Shown in pieces: positions 43,893-52,204 of a DNA stretch of 64,000 bases. Origin of the DNA: Brachybacterium huguangmaarense (GTDB taxonomy: Bacteria; Actinomycetota; Actinomycetes; Actinomycetales; Dermabacteraceae); NCBI RefSeq assembly GCF_025725725.1, contig NZ_CP107020.1, forward strand, positions 2,356,001 to 2,420,000, given 5' to 3'. The notes beneath the pieces were generated by a model. The model had not been told where the DNA came from. It saw nothing but the letters and a program-made list of their open reading frames with translations, and searched no databases. A program made the position numbers and the translations under genes. The stretch's first letter is position 1. The number at the start of each line of letters is the position of its first letter.

Positions 43893-45131
43893 TCAGGCGC
43901 GGCGCACCTGCTCCGCGTAGGCGTCGAGCACGCGCAGGATCCCGTCGTGCTGCCAGACACGGTCGCGGGACCTCCCCGTGCGCTCGGTGAGAACGCCGGC
44001 CTCGCTCAGCTGCGCGAGGGCGCGCTGTGCCGTCACCGCGTTCGTCGACAGCATCGCGCGCACGTAGGAGGCGTTGACGATCGGCTGGCCCACCAGGAGG
44101 GGGAGCAGCGCCCACCCGCTCGCCTGCGGGCGCAGCCCGGCGAGGCGCTCCCGGGAGGCCGCGAGCTCGCGGGCGAGATCGTCGACGAGCGCCCTCCCGG
44201 TCACCGCGCCGTAGCGGGCGGCCCGGGCGAACTGCCCGATGATCGGGGCGGCGTCGCCGGCCCGATACGCCGTGAGGGCGTGCGTGTACCCCTCGACGTC
44301 GGTCAGCAGACCGGCCGAGATCGGCGCCGTCGTACGGGACACAAGCCCCTTGCCGTGCACCATCGCGTGGACGAGGGCGCGCCCGGTGCGGCCGTTGCCG
44401 TCCGTGAAGGGATGGATGGTCTCGAACTGGGCGTGCGCGATCGCCGCCTGCAGCAGGACCGGCAGGTCCTCGCGGGCGATGAAGGCCAGCAGGTCCTCCA
44501 TCGCCCCGGGCACGTCCTCGGCCTCCGGCGCCACGTGCACCGCCCCGAGCGGGCTCGAGCCGTGGCGCCCGATCCAGACCAGACGGGTGCGCAGACGCCC
44601 GGCCTCGCGGCGGTGCGTGGGATCCGCCGAGAGCAGTGCCGCCTGCATCGCGAGCACCGCCTCGAGGTCGAGCCGGTCGGCGAGGTCGAGGGCGGCCTCC
44701 ATCGCCCGCACGTTGCCGATCACGAGGCGGGCGTTGGCGCTCGAGGACTCCTCGAGCTCGGCGAGCGCGAGCTGACGCGCCCCCACCGTGAGGTCCTCGA
44801 TCTGGGACGAGGACGCGGACTCGGTGCGCAGCAGGATCGAGCTCATGGGCCCCAGGCCCAGATGGTCCGGGCCCAGGGTCGACGCGCCGTGGGCGTCCAG
44901 CCGGCCCAGCGCCGACTCGGCGTCGGCGGCGTCGGCGGCGATCTCGCCCGGGATCGACAGGTCGAGGCCGGCGATCCGAGCGGGGACGGCGGCCCGATAC
45001 GTGCCGGTGCCGCGGCGCCGGGCCTGGCGCGAGGCGAGGCCGTCGTCGGGCACGTGCCACGTCCCCTCGCGGTGGCCGAGAGGGGGCACGGGCAGGCGGG
45101 GACCGGCGGGATCGGTGATCACGGAGACCAC
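43893..45131 (-). CDS. Fic-family protein with C-terminal winged helix
   Basis: A 412-residue protein whose Fic domain (about 100-290) contains the complete active motif HPFTDGNGRTGR with catalytic His240; it probably transfers AMP from ATP to a protein hydroxyl. Upstream is the inhibitory-helix-like SSQIED (108-113), where the residue after Glu is Asp instead of the usual Gly/Asn. The C-terminal part (about 340-400; VNASYVRAMLSTNAVTAQRALAQLSEAGVLTE) is a winged helix likely to bind DNA. A GTG at 45131 is reported; a GTG at 45122 is an alternative. A palindrome lies immediately upstream. Confidence 0.87.
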   Translation of the reverse strand: MVSVITDPAGPRLPVPPLGHREGTWHVPDDGLASRQARRRGTGTYRAAVPARIAGLDLSIPGEIAADAADAESALGRLDAHGASTLGPDHLGLGPMSSILLRTESASSSQIEDLTVGARQLALAELEESSSANARLVIGNVRAMEAALDLADRLDLEAVLAMQAALLSADPTHRREAGRLRTRLVWIGRHGSSPLGAVHVAPEAEDVPGAMEDLLAFIAREDLPVLLQAAIAHAQFETIHPFTDGNGRTGRALVHAMVHGKGLVSRTTAPISAGLLTDVEGYTHALTAYRAGDAAPIIGQFARAARYGAVTGRALVDDLARELAASRERLAGLRPQASGWALLPLLVGQPIVNASYVRAMLSTNAVTAQRALAQLSEAGVLTERTGRSRDRVWQHDGILRVLDAYAEQVRRA

Positions 45132-45132
45132 T

Positions 45133-45163
45133 CTAGTAACAGTTCTTCAAGAAGTGTTACTAG
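45133..45163. promoter_or_regulatory. Palindromic operator upstream of fic
   Basis: A 31-base AT-rich near-perfect palindrome (15-base arms 45133-45147 and 45149-45163, one mismatch, centre C) starts 1 base before the Fic start. It contains TAGTAACA on each side. Its position over the expected promoter suggests autoregulation by the Fic winged helix. Confidence 0.65.
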
Positions 45164-45202
45164 CCGGAGCGGTGACCCTCGGGTTCGACATCGCCCGACG
45201 CC

Positions 45203-46006
45203 TCAGCGGTGACGGCCGAACCACGCGGCGGCGAACGCCACGAGCGCCCGGGCGGGCAGCAGCCGGGCGGCGGCCTCGCCCACGTGGCCCGTCCGCACGA
45301 GCCCCGTGTCGGCCGCGAAGGCCGCGGCGACCTCCTCGAAGTCCTCGTCGTGCACGTCGAGCTCCTCCCATGTGACCCACTCGCGCCGTCCGTCGACGAG
45401 CAGCGCCGCCCCGTTGGGCACGGTCCGCTGCCCCGGGCAGCTCGCGCGGTGCTCGGCGAGATGGAGCACGGTGGCCTTGGCCGCCGTGACGCCGAGCAGG
45501 AGGATCTGTGCGTCGAGGTCGACGAGCGCGCTCAGCGGGGACTCCTCGCCGGCGGGGGAGTCGAGCCGATGGCGGGCGGTGATCCGCCGCGCATGCGGCC
45601 CCGCCGCCGCGATCGAGCGATGGGGGTGCGGACTGCGGAGGGCGCCGGGGGTGGTGCGGAACAGCTCGGCGACCGCGCCCATGGTCTGGCTGGGGGTGGT
45701 GGCCGGGTCGTACAGCGGGAGGTTCTCGCGGATCGTCGGCCACCAGGCGGCCGGGGCCTGCTGCAGCATCGCGGGGTCGCACAGCTGCCACGACTGGGCG
45801 GGCATCACGAGCGTGCCCTCGGCGCCGACGGTCTCGCGCAGGGCCTCGAGCACCGCCTGCGCCCCGCCGACCACCCATCCCAGGGATCGCAGCGACGTGT
45901 GCACCATGACGGTCGCGCCCTGTGGCACGCCCAGGGCGTGCAGGTCCTCGACGAGACGCTGCGTGGTGACGGGGCCCGGGGAGCCGGGTGCGGAGGAAGA
46001 GGTCAT
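45203..46006 (-). CDS. AAC(3)-family N-acetyltransferase
   Basis: A 267-residue acetyl-CoA-dependent acetyltransferase of the aminoglycoside 3-N-acetyltransferase superfamily. MVHTSLRSLGWVVGGAQAVLEAL, GTLVMPAQSW, RSPHPHRSIAAAG (His catalytic region), GVTAAKATVLHLAEH are present. Many chromosomal members do not confer resistance and act on other amines. It lies 21 bases downstream of a TetR regulator on the same strand, so the two are probably cotranscribed. Confidence 0.82.
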   Translation of the reverse strand: MTSSSAPGSPGPVTTQRLVEDLHALGVPQGATVMVHTSLRSLGWVVGGAQAVLEALRETVGAEGTLVMPAQSWQLCDPAMLQQAPAAWWPTIRENLPLYDPATTPSQTMGAVAELFRTTPGALRSPHPHRSIAAAGPHARRITARHRLDSPAGEESPLSALVDLDAQILLLGVTAAKATVLHLAEHRASCPGQRTVPNGAALLVDGRREWVTWEELDVHDEDFEEVAAAFAADTGLVRTGHVGEAAARLLPARALVAFAAAWFGRHR

Positions 46007-46027
46007 GGTGGTGCCTTCCGAGTGTGG

Positions 46028-46582
46028 TCAGGGCTGGACGATGCGACGGATTCCCTCACGGACGTCGGCGACGGCCGCAGGTTCCCGATCAAGGGCCTGA
46101 TGGATGCTGAGCCCCTCCATGAGGGCGTCGAGCAGGCGGGCGGTGAGCGGGTCGAGACGACGCTCGAACGATGCCCGGGTGCGGGCCATCCAGCGCTCGG
46201 TGATGTCCCGGAAGGTCGCGTCCCGAGCTGCGAGCGTGGAGAGCTCGTGGGTCAGGACGAGGTCGTCGTGACCCGTCTGCCCGATGATCGCGCGCGTGAC
46301 GAGGTCGAGCACCTGGGCCGCGTCCTCGGCCTGCGAGAGCCGGTCGTCGAAGGCGTCGGCGCCGCGCTCGGCAAAGCGGCTGAACGCGTCGTGGAGGAGC
46401 TGCTCCATGCCGGTGAAGTAGTACGTCATGGATCCGAGCGGGACCTGCGCCGCCGCGGCGACCTTGCGATGCGAGGTGCCGGCGACACCCTGGGCGGCGA
46501 TCACGTCGAGCGCCGCCTCGATGATCCTGTCGCGCCGGCCGGGGTCGACCTGTCCGCTCGTCCTCTTGCCCCTGGCTCCCAC
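46028..46582 (-). CDS. TetR-family regulator (module 1)
   Basis: A 184-residue repressor with the N-terminal TetR helix-turn-helix (RRDRIIEAALDVIAAQGVAGTSHRKVAAAAQVPLGSMTYYF). The ligand domain fills the rest. It is a paralogue of the regulator at 50463 (shared GSMTY, LLHDAF, TLAARDA, WMAR). It is divergent from a sugar O-acetyltransferase gene at 46674 and upstream of the AAC(3)-like gene. A GTG at 46582 is the start; a palindrome lies directly upstream. Confidence 0.88.
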   Translation of the reverse strand: MGARGKRTSGQVDPGRRDRIIEAALDVIAAQGVAGTSHRKVAAAAQVPLGSMTYYFTGMEQLLHDAFSRFAERGADAFDDRLSQAEDAAQVLDLVTRAIIGQTGHDDLVLTHELSTLAARDATFRDITERWMARTRASFERRLDPLTARLLDALMEGLSIHQALDREPAAVADVREGIRRIVQP

Positions 46583-46584
46583 AT

Positions 46585-46596
46585 GTACGATCGTAC
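46585..46596. promoter_or_regulatory. TetR module-1 operator candidate
   Basis: A perfect 12-base palindrome GTACGATCGTAC lies 3 bases upstream of the regulator start in the divergent gap, where it would cover both promoters. Related GTACG-containing sites lie by the paralogous module. Confidence 0.5.
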
Positions 46597-46673
46597 CAAT
46601 CGATGCGTGATCTGCCGCGCATCCATCTCCGCCGACGACGAGGATCCCCCTCGCCTCTTCGAAGGGACCGACG

Positions 46674-47288
46674 ATGACCCGCGACGAGCAGCGCGCCAGG
46701 ATCCTGTCCGGCGCGGTCTACGACGATCTCACCGCGGAGCTCGTCGACGCCCGCGAACGCGCCGTGCTGGCCACGAACCGGTACAACGCGAGCTTCGGGC
46801 AGAGCGCGGAGGTCCGCGAGGAGATCCTGCGCGGCCTGCTCGGGCATGCCGGGCACGGCGCGTTCTTCGAGCCCACCTTCCGCTGCGAGTTCGGCGACAC
46901 CATCACGGTCGGCGAGAACTTCTACGCCAACTTCGACTGCGTCATGCTCGACGGCGGCGGCATCACGATCGGGGACGACGTCCTGCTCGGTCCCCGGGTC
47001 AGGATCTATACCACCAACCATGCCCTCGATCCGGCGGAGCGGGCGGCAGGAGCATGCGTCGCGGGGCCCGTCGTCATCGGCGACACGGTCTGGATCGGCG
47101 GCGGGGTCACGATCAATCCGGGCGTCACGATCGGCGAGGGCGCGGTGATCGGCTCCGGGAGCGTCGTGACGAAGGACGTGCCCGCACGGACCATCGCCGC
47201 GGGCGTCCCCGCGCGGCCGATCCGGGCCATCACCGAGGCCGACCGCACCGGCTACCTCGACGCGCGCGGCGGGCGCCCCCTCCTCTAG
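46674..47288 (+). CDS. Maltose/galactoside O-acetyltransferase-like (module 1)
   Basis: A 204-residue left-handed beta-helix acetyltransferase. The Mac N-terminal domain (about 5-60) precedes hexapeptide repeats (ITIGDDVLLGPRVRIYTTNHALDP; VVIGDTVWIGGGVTINPGVTIGEGAVIGSGSVVTKDVP). The catalytic His of the TxNHxxD motif is present (TTNHALD). It acetylates a sugar 6-hydroxyl with acetyl-CoA; the natural substrate is unknown. It ends with a 4-base convergent overlap with the next acetyltransferase. Confidence 0.88.
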   Translation: MTRDEQRARILSGAVYDDLTAELVDARERAVLATNRYNASFGQSAEVREEILRGLLGHAGHGAFFEPTFRCEFGDTITVGENFYANFDCVMLDGGGITIGDDVLLGPRVRIYTTNHALDPAERAAGACVAGPVVIGDTVWIGGGVTINPGVTIGEGAVIGSGSVVTKDVPARTIAAGVPARPIRAITEADRTGYLDARGGRPLL

Positions 47289-47890
47289 CCCGGATCGGCC
47301 GACGTGCTCGTGCGCGCCTCCTGCACCTCGATCGTCCGGATGACGCGCGCCGGGACGCCGCCGACGACCGTGCGCGGCGGCACGTCCTTCGTGATCACCG
47401 CCCCCGCCGCCACGGCGGCTCCGTCGCCGATCGTGACGCCGGGCAGGATCGTCGCGTTCGCGCCCACCCAGACCCGCTCGCCGATGACGACCGGGCGAGG
47501 CACCGTGGTGGCACGCGTCTGAGGGTCGAGATCGTGGTTGAGGGTGGCGATCACGACGTTGTGCCCGATGAGGGCGTCGTCGCCGAGGGTGATGCCGCCC
47601 TGGTCCTGGAACCGGCAGCCGCTGTTGAGGAAGACCCGCTCGCCGAGGCGGATGTTCTTGCCGCAGTCGGTCGTGAAGGACGGGAAGATCCGGAACGACG
47701 ACGGGACCGGGCGGCCCGTGATCCGGGACATGAGGTCCACGCGCTCCTCGGGCGTCGTGTACCGGGTGTTGAGCTCCATGAACAGGGCGATCGCCTCGTT
47801 CGCGAGGTCGTCCATCGCCTGGGCTAGGTCGGTGCCGGGCAGGGCGGGCTCCCCGGCGTCCATCCGGGCCACGAACTCGTCGGTCTCCAT
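47285..47890 (-). CDS. Sugar O-acetyltransferase, hexapeptide-repeat
   Basis: A 201-residue enzyme of the same superfamily with an N-terminal helical part and hexapeptide repeats (ITLGDDALIGHNVVIATLNHDLDP; VVIGERVWVGANATILPGVTIGDGAAVAAGAVITKDVP). The catalytic His is in TLNHDLD. It is more distant from the neighbouring acetyltransferase than that one is from ordinary Maa proteins, so tandem duplication is not indicated. GAGAAGGAGACGC precedes the ATG. Confidence 0.87.
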   Translation of the reverse strand: METDEFVARMDAGEPALPGTDLAQAMDDLANEAIALFMELNTRYTTPEERVDLMSRITGRPVPSSFRIFPSFTTDCGKNIRLGERVFLNSGCRFQDQGGITLGDDALIGHNVVIATLNHDLDPQTRATTVPRPVVIGERVWVGANATILPGVTIGDGAAVAAGAVITKDVPPRTVVGGVPARVIRTIEVQEARTSTSADPG

Positions 47891-47966
47891 GCGCGTCTCC
47901 TTCTCGAGGGTCCTCGGAACCGGCGAGCGAGCCGGTGGTCGAGCCCATCATGCCCGGAGGCGCCCG

Positions 47967-48590
47967 TCAGAGCATGCCGACGAGCTGCTCGACGAGGATG
48001 CCCCCGCCGAGCAGGATCATGAGCACCCCGGACACTCGGGTCACCGCCGCGCTCGCCCGCGGCCGCGCGCTCAGCAGTCGCCGGCCGCCGAGGGCCACGC
48101 CGAAGTAGATGACGGTGATGTCGAGGACGTGCAGGCCGCCGAGCACGAGCATCTGCGCCGCCGACGGCCAGCCCGTCGCCGAGGTGAACTGCGGCAGCAG
48201 CGCGATGAGCAGCAGCACGCCCTTGGGGTTGATGATCGCGACGCCCGCCCCGCGCGCGAACTGCACGGCCACGTCGTCCCCGAGCGCCCGATCGCTCGCC
48301 CGCAGCTGCTCGGCCCGGCTCAGCAGGGCGCCGCAGCCCAGCAGGATCAGGTAACCCGCCCCGGCGAGGGTGAGAGCCGTGAGCGCGACCGGACAGGCGG
48401 TCATGAGCGCGCCGATGCCGACCGCGACCGCCACGACCACGACCACGTAGCCGCAGGCCATGCCGAGCACCGAGGGCGCGGCCGACCTCGCGCGCAGGCC
48501 CGACGCGATCGCGTACGCCCAGTCCGCGCCCGGGGTGAGGGCGAGCGCGAGGGCGATCGCCCAGAACTGCCCGACCAGTGACCACTCCAT
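47967..48590 (-). CDS. LysE-family amino-acid exporter
   Basis: A 207-residue membrane protein with six predicted helices. The N-terminus WAIALALALTPGADWAYAIASGL matches the LysE/RhtB signature TPGP.....  (here TPGAD), and INPKGVLLLIALLPQF is the conserved third-helix motif. It is divergent from the Lrp-type regulator at 48695, the classical arrangement of LysE-LysG or Lrp-exporter pairs. It probably exports an amino acid sensed by that regulator. Confidence 0.88.
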   Translation of the reverse strand: MEWSLVGQFWAIALALALTPGADWAYAIASGLRARSAAPSVLGMACGYVVVVVAVAVGIGALMTACPVALTALTLAGAGYLILLGCGALLSRAEQLRASDRALGDDVAVQFARGAGVAIINPKGVLLLIALLPQFTSATGWPSAAQMLVLGGLHVLDITVIYFGVALGGRRLLSARPRASAAVTRVSGVLMILLGGGILVEQLVGML

Positions 48591-48694
48591 CCCTGCCCCT
48601 CTCTCTGTCGTGCGGGAAGAGCCTAGGAAGGATCGCGTGAAATGTGCTTCGCTTCGTGCGCGAACCGTTCCACCTGGGTGGCAGGATGACGCGC

Positions 48695-49150
48695 ATGGAC
48701 GCGTTGAACCGGGAAATCCTCTCCCTGCTGCAGGAGGACGGGCGGATGAGCGCCACCGATGTCGCCCGCGCGGTCGGCCTGAGCCTGTCCTCGTGCCACC
48801 GTCGGGTGAAGGAGCTCGAGGCGAGCGGTGCGATCGAGCGCTACCGCGCCGTGGTCGCGCCCGACGCGGTCGGCCTGAGGTTCGAGGCGATCGTGTTCGT
48901 CATGATGAACAGCTCCGCACCCGACGTCCTGGAGGAGTTCGAACGGGCGATCCTTGAGCTGCCCGACGTCGTCACCGGACACCGGCTGTTCGGCGATCCC
49001 GACTACATGCTGCGGGTCCTCACCCGTGACCTCGCCGCGTACCAGGAGCTCTACGACCGCACGCTCAGCGCCCTGCCGGGGGTGCAGCGACTCACCTCGA
49101 CGATCGTCATGAAGCGGATCGGCGTCGAGGGCACCGTGCCGATCCCGTGA
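48695..49150 (+). CDS. Lrp/AsnC-family regulator
   Basis: A 151-residue regulator with N-terminal HTH (MDALNREILSLLQEDGRMSATDVARAVGLSLSSCHRRVKELEASG) and C-terminal RAM effector domain (GLRFEAIVFVMM...GHRLFGDPDYMLRV). The ATG at 48695 has AGGA 8 bases upstream; the in-frame ATG at 48686 is an alternative. Divergence from the LysE exporter suggests that it activates export on amino-acid binding. Confidence 0.88.
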   Translation: MDALNREILSLLQEDGRMSATDVARAVGLSLSSCHRRVKELEASGAIERYRAVVAPDAVGLRFEAIVFVMMNSSAPDVLEEFERAILELPDVVTGHRLFGDPDYMLRVLTRDLAAYQELYDRTLSALPGVQRLTSTIVMKRIGVEGTVPIP

Positions 49151-49169
49151 GGGGACGCGTCGTGCCTGC

Positions 49170-50405
49170 TCAGCCGGCGTCCTGTGCACGGGGCCGGTCG
49201 CGCATCCTGCGCGGCTGCAGCACGCCGGCGAGCAAGATCACGGCGACGCCCGCGAGCGGGATCGCGAGCAGACCCGCGCGGAGGCCGGCTGCGTCGGCGA
49301 CCATGCCCACCACGGGCGGCGACAGCAGGAAGCCCAGGCGCATGAGCCACGAGACGACGGTGAGCCCCGTGCCGTGACGCAGCCCCGGCAGGTCGTCGGC
49401 CTGGTTCATGGCGGCGGGGACCAGAGTGGCGACCCCGAAGCCGGCGGCGGCGAACCCGAGGATGCTGCCCGGGACCGTCGGCACGGCGAGCGCGAGACCC
49501 ATGCCCACGGCGGCGATCGCGCCGCCGGCGCGGGCGACCGCCCGCTGTCCGAAGCGGTCGACCATGCCGTCCCCCAGGAGCCGGCCGATGAACTGCGCGC
49601 CGACGAGGGCGATCAGGCCTGTCGCGGCGATCGCGCCCGGCGCGTCGAGCGAGGTCAGGTAGAGGGTCGCCCACGTGAACCCGGCGTCCTCGACGATGGT
49701 CCCGGCCATCGCGATGACGACGAGGGCGACGAGCGTGAGCACGATCCGCCACGAGATGCCGGAGCGGAGCGCCGTACCCCTCTCCTCGGCATCGGCGACC
49801 GCCTCCTCGTCCCGCTCGCCGTCGCGCCCGGTCAGGCAGAACCGCAGCGCGGTCAGGGACACGACGGAGAACAGGGCGGCGGAGATCGTCAGATGCACCC
49901 CGATGGGCACGTCCAGGGCGATCGCGGCCGCGGCCATCGCGCCGCCGAGCACGGCGCCGATGGACCACACGGCATGGAACGAGTTGATGATCGAGCGGCC
50001 GTAGCGGCGCTGCACGCGCAGGCCGTGGGCGTTCTGCGCGACGTCGGTGATCGCGTCGAAGCCGCCGCCGACGAGCAGGCACAGCGCGAACAGCCACACG
50101 TTCGGGGCGAACCCGGCGGTGAGCAGACCGAGGCTCGTCAGGATCGTGCCGGCGACGGCGGCGGCTCCGGAGCCGAGCCTGCGGATCACGGACGCCGCGC
50201 CGAGACCGGCGAGGATCGCGCCGATCGGGAAGGCGATCACGGCCAGGCCGTAGGCGGTGTTGTCGAGGCCGAGCGCATTCTTGATCTCGGGGTAGCGGGG
50301 AAGGATGTTCGCGTAGAGGGCGCCGTTGGTGAGGAACAGCGCCGAGACGGCGCCGCGGGCGCGGCGATCGGTCTGCGAGGCGCGAGGTGGGCGAGTGGCA
50401 CGCAT
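49170..50405 (-). CDS. MFS transporter
   Basis: A 411-residue major-facilitator protein with about twelve helices and a central charged loop (GRDGERDEEAVADAEERG, about 205-222). The N-terminal half (LFLTNGALYANILPRYPEIKNALGL) resembles FucP/YbjJ-like MFS proteins that move sugars or small drugs. It lies downstream of the TetR of module 2 and in the same direction, 57 bases away, so it may be controlled by it. Confidence 0.85.
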   Translation of the reverse strand: MRATRPPRASQTDRRARGAVSALFLTNGALYANILPRYPEIKNALGLDNTAYGLAVIAFPIGAILAGLGAASVIRRLGSGAAAVAGTILTSLGLLTAGFAPNVWLFALCLLVGGGFDAITDVAQNAHGLRVQRRYGRSIINSFHAVWSIGAVLGGAMAAAAIALDVPIGVHLTISAALFSVVSLTALRFCLTGRDGERDEEAVADAEERGTALRSGISWRIVLTLVALVVIAMAGTIVEDAGFTWATLYLTSLDAPGAIAATGLIALVGAQFIGRLLGDGMVDRFGQRAVARAGGAIAAVGMGLALAVPTVPGSILGFAAAGFGVATLVPAAMNQADDLPGLRHGTGLTVVSWLMRLGFLLSPPVVGMVADAAGLRAGLLAIPLAGVAVILLAGVLQPRRMRDRPRAQDAG

Positions 50406-50462
50406 GCGCGCACGGGTCCTTTCGGCAGGGGGGAGGGGGTGGCGTCCGCGGAGCAGAGGCGA

Positions 50463-51035
50463 TCAGGCGTCTGCGGCGGTGATCCGGGCGACCGCGAGCG
50501 CGACCTCGCCGCGGTCGCGCGACGTGTCGTCGAGGGCAAGGTGGATGGTGAGGCCCTCGATGAGCGCATCCAGGGCGCGCGCCGTCTCGGGGTCGAACCA
50601 GCGCTCGAGCGCGGCGCGGCTGCGCGCCATCCACGCAGTCGTGAGGTCGCGATAGGAGGCGTCGCGGGCAGCCAGGGTGTACAGCTCATGGGTGAGCACG
50701 AGATCCCGCGCACTGCCGAACACGTCCTCGAGGATGATCGCGACGACCGCCTCCCGCGCTTCCTGGAGACTCGTCGCTGCGGTCATGCGCCGCTCGAAGC
50801 CTTCGCTGACGGAGGTCGAGAAGCGCGTGAACGCGTCGTGCAGGAGGCTGTCGATGCCCTCGAAGTGATAGGTCATCGACCCCAGGGGAACGCCGGCGGC
50901 GGCCGCGATGCGACGGTGGGACGCCCCGGCGACACCGTGCTCGGCGATCACGTCCAGGCAGGCGTCGATGATGCGGTCCCGTCGCTCCGGGTCGTTGCGA
51001 CGCCCACGACGGGTGCCGGGTTCAGCGGTCGTCAT
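50463..51035 (-). CDS. TetR-family regulator (module 2)
   Basis: A 190-residue repressor with HTH RRDRIIDACLDVIAEHGVAGASHRRIAAAAGVPLGSMTYHF. It is clearly paralogous to the module-1 regulator at 46028. Its start overlaps the upstream acetyltransferase gene by 14 bases, so the two are translated from one mRNA. The same transcript may continue into the MFS gene. Confidence 0.88.
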   Translation of the reverse strand: MTTAEPGTRRGRRNDPERRDRIIDACLDVIAEHGVAGASHRRIAAAAGVPLGSMTYHFEGIDSLLHDAFTRFSTSVSEGFERRMTAATSLQEAREAVVAIILEDVFGSARDLVLTHELYTLAARDASYRDLTTAWMARSRAALERWFDPETARALDALIEGLTIHLALDDTSRDRGEVALAVARITAADA

Positions 51036-51621
51036 CGCTCTCTCCGAGGGTGCGGATCACGCGGGCGGGGTTGCCCACGGCGACGACGTCCGCGGGAATG
51101 TCCTTGGTGACGACGGACCCAGCGCCGATCACCGTGTTGTCGCCGATCGTGACGCCGGGGCACACGATCACGCCGCCGCCGAGCCATACGTTGTCGCCGA
51201 TCGTGATCGGTTTCGCCGCCTCGAGCTTGTCCCGACGCGGCTGAGGGGCGAGCGGATGGGTGGGCGTCAGGAGCTGGACGTTGGGGCCGATCTGGCAGTC
51301 CGCACCGATCGTGATCGCGGCGACGTCGAGCGCGGTGAGGTTGTAGTTGGCGAAGGTGCGAGCCCCGATCGAGATGTTCTCGCCATAGTCCACGAACAGC
51401 GGCGGCTTGATGTACGCGTCCTCGCCGACCGAGCCCAGCAGCTGCGCCATCACCTCGCGGCCGTTGCCCGTCCCCGTGGTCTCCAGGCGCTCGTAGAGGT
51501 CGGTGAGTTCGACGGCGCGTCGGGCGAGACGGCCGTTCTCCGGATCGTCGGCGATATAGAGGTCTCCGGCGAGCATGCGTTCCCGGTTCGTACGCGTGTC
51601 CCCCGCGAAGTAGTCGATCAT
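51022..51621 (-). CDS. Maltose/galactoside O-acetyltransferase-like (module 2)
   Basis: A 199-residue Mac-type acetyltransferase: N-terminal helical domain (MIDYFAGDTRTNRERMLAGDLY), then hexapeptide repeats (ITIGADCQIGPNVQLLTPTHPLAP; ITIGDNVWLGGGVIVCPGVTIGDNTVIGAGSVVTKDIP). The catalytic His is in TPTHPL. The ATG at 51621 is preferred over an upstream in-frame start that would run through the operator region. It is first in a likely operon with the TetR gene. Confidence 0.87.
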   Translation of the reverse strand: MIDYFAGDTRTNRERMLAGDLYIADDPENGRLARRAVELTDLYERLETTGTGNGREVMAQLLGSVGEDAYIKPPLFVDYGENISIGARTFANYNLTALDVAAITIGADCQIGPNVQLLTPTHPLAPQPRRDKLEAAKPITIGDNVWLGGGVIVCPGVTIGDNTVIGAGSVVTKDIPADVVAVGNPARVIRTLGESDDDR

Positions 51622-51681
51622 GCGGCTGACCCTAGCATCACTGCGTACGAACGTCCGCATTAGTGGGTACGAGTGTCCGCA
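51590..51681. promoter_or_regulatory. Three GTACGnGTGTCC-like repeats (module-2 operator candidates)
   Basis: Related motifs start at 51590 (GTACGCGTGTCC), 51645 (GTACGAACGTCC) and 51667 (GTACGAGTGTCC). The last two are direct repeats 22 bases apart and lie upstream of the acetyltransferase; the first lies inside its N-terminus. They share GTACGA with the module-1 palindrome. Confidence 0.45.
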
Positions 51682-51745
51682 CCGTGGCGATGCCGTTCCA
51701 CCGAGGCCGTGTCCGCCCCGGGCGACCAGCCTCTACGCTCGTCCC

Positions 51746-52204
51746 ATGTCACCTGCCCTGCTCCGTCGGCTCGCCGGCGCCTACCTGCTGGTGCAGGGCG
51801 CCGGCGTGGTCGCCTGGTGGATCGTGCTCGCGCTCGCGCCTGCCGCCCGGGCACCGTTCCGGGCGGCGACCGCTCCGGATGCGACGCTCCTGGCCTTCGC
51901 CGTCGGCGACCTGCTGATGGTCGGCGTCCTGTCGGCCCTGACCGGCATCGGCGTGCTCCGCCGCCGGCGCTGGGCCGGCCCCGCCCTCCTGGTGCATGCG
52001 AGCGCGTGTCTCTACGCGGGGCTGTACTGCCTGTCGCTCCCGCTGCTCGGCGACGGCTCCGGATGGGCCGCCGCCCTCGGCATGGTCCCGGTGCTCGCGG
52101 TGCCGCCGCTCATCGTGCTCGCCTGGTTCGGCGGACTGCTCACGCCGGCGGCGCCTGCCGCCCTTGCCGAGGTCACGATGCCGTCGAGCCGAGAGCTGCC
52201 GTGA
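51746..52204 (+). CDS. Hypothetical four-helix membrane protein
   Basis: A 152-residue protein with about four hydrophobic helices (RRLAGAYLLVQGAGVVAWWIVLA; LLAFAVGDLLMVGVLSALTGIG; LLVHASACLYAGLYCLS; ALGMVPVLAVPPLIVLAWFG) and no recognised domain. It is translationally coupled to the next gene through GTGA. Its role is presumably linked to the methyltransferase-like partner, but nothing more can be said. Confidence 0.72.
   Translation: MSPALLRRLAGAYLLVQGAGVVAWWIVLALAPAARAPFRAATAPDATLLAFAVGDLLMVGVLSALTGIGVLRRRRWAGPALLVHASACLYAGLYCLSLPLLGDGSGWAAALGMVPVLAVPPLIVLAWFGGLLTPAAPAALAEVTMPSSRELP

Noticed and set aside
45203..46006. Acquired aminoglycoside resistance gene
   Set aside because: The family match is good, but codon use and GC content match the neighbours and the regulator context is chromosomal. 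Resistance cannot be claimed.
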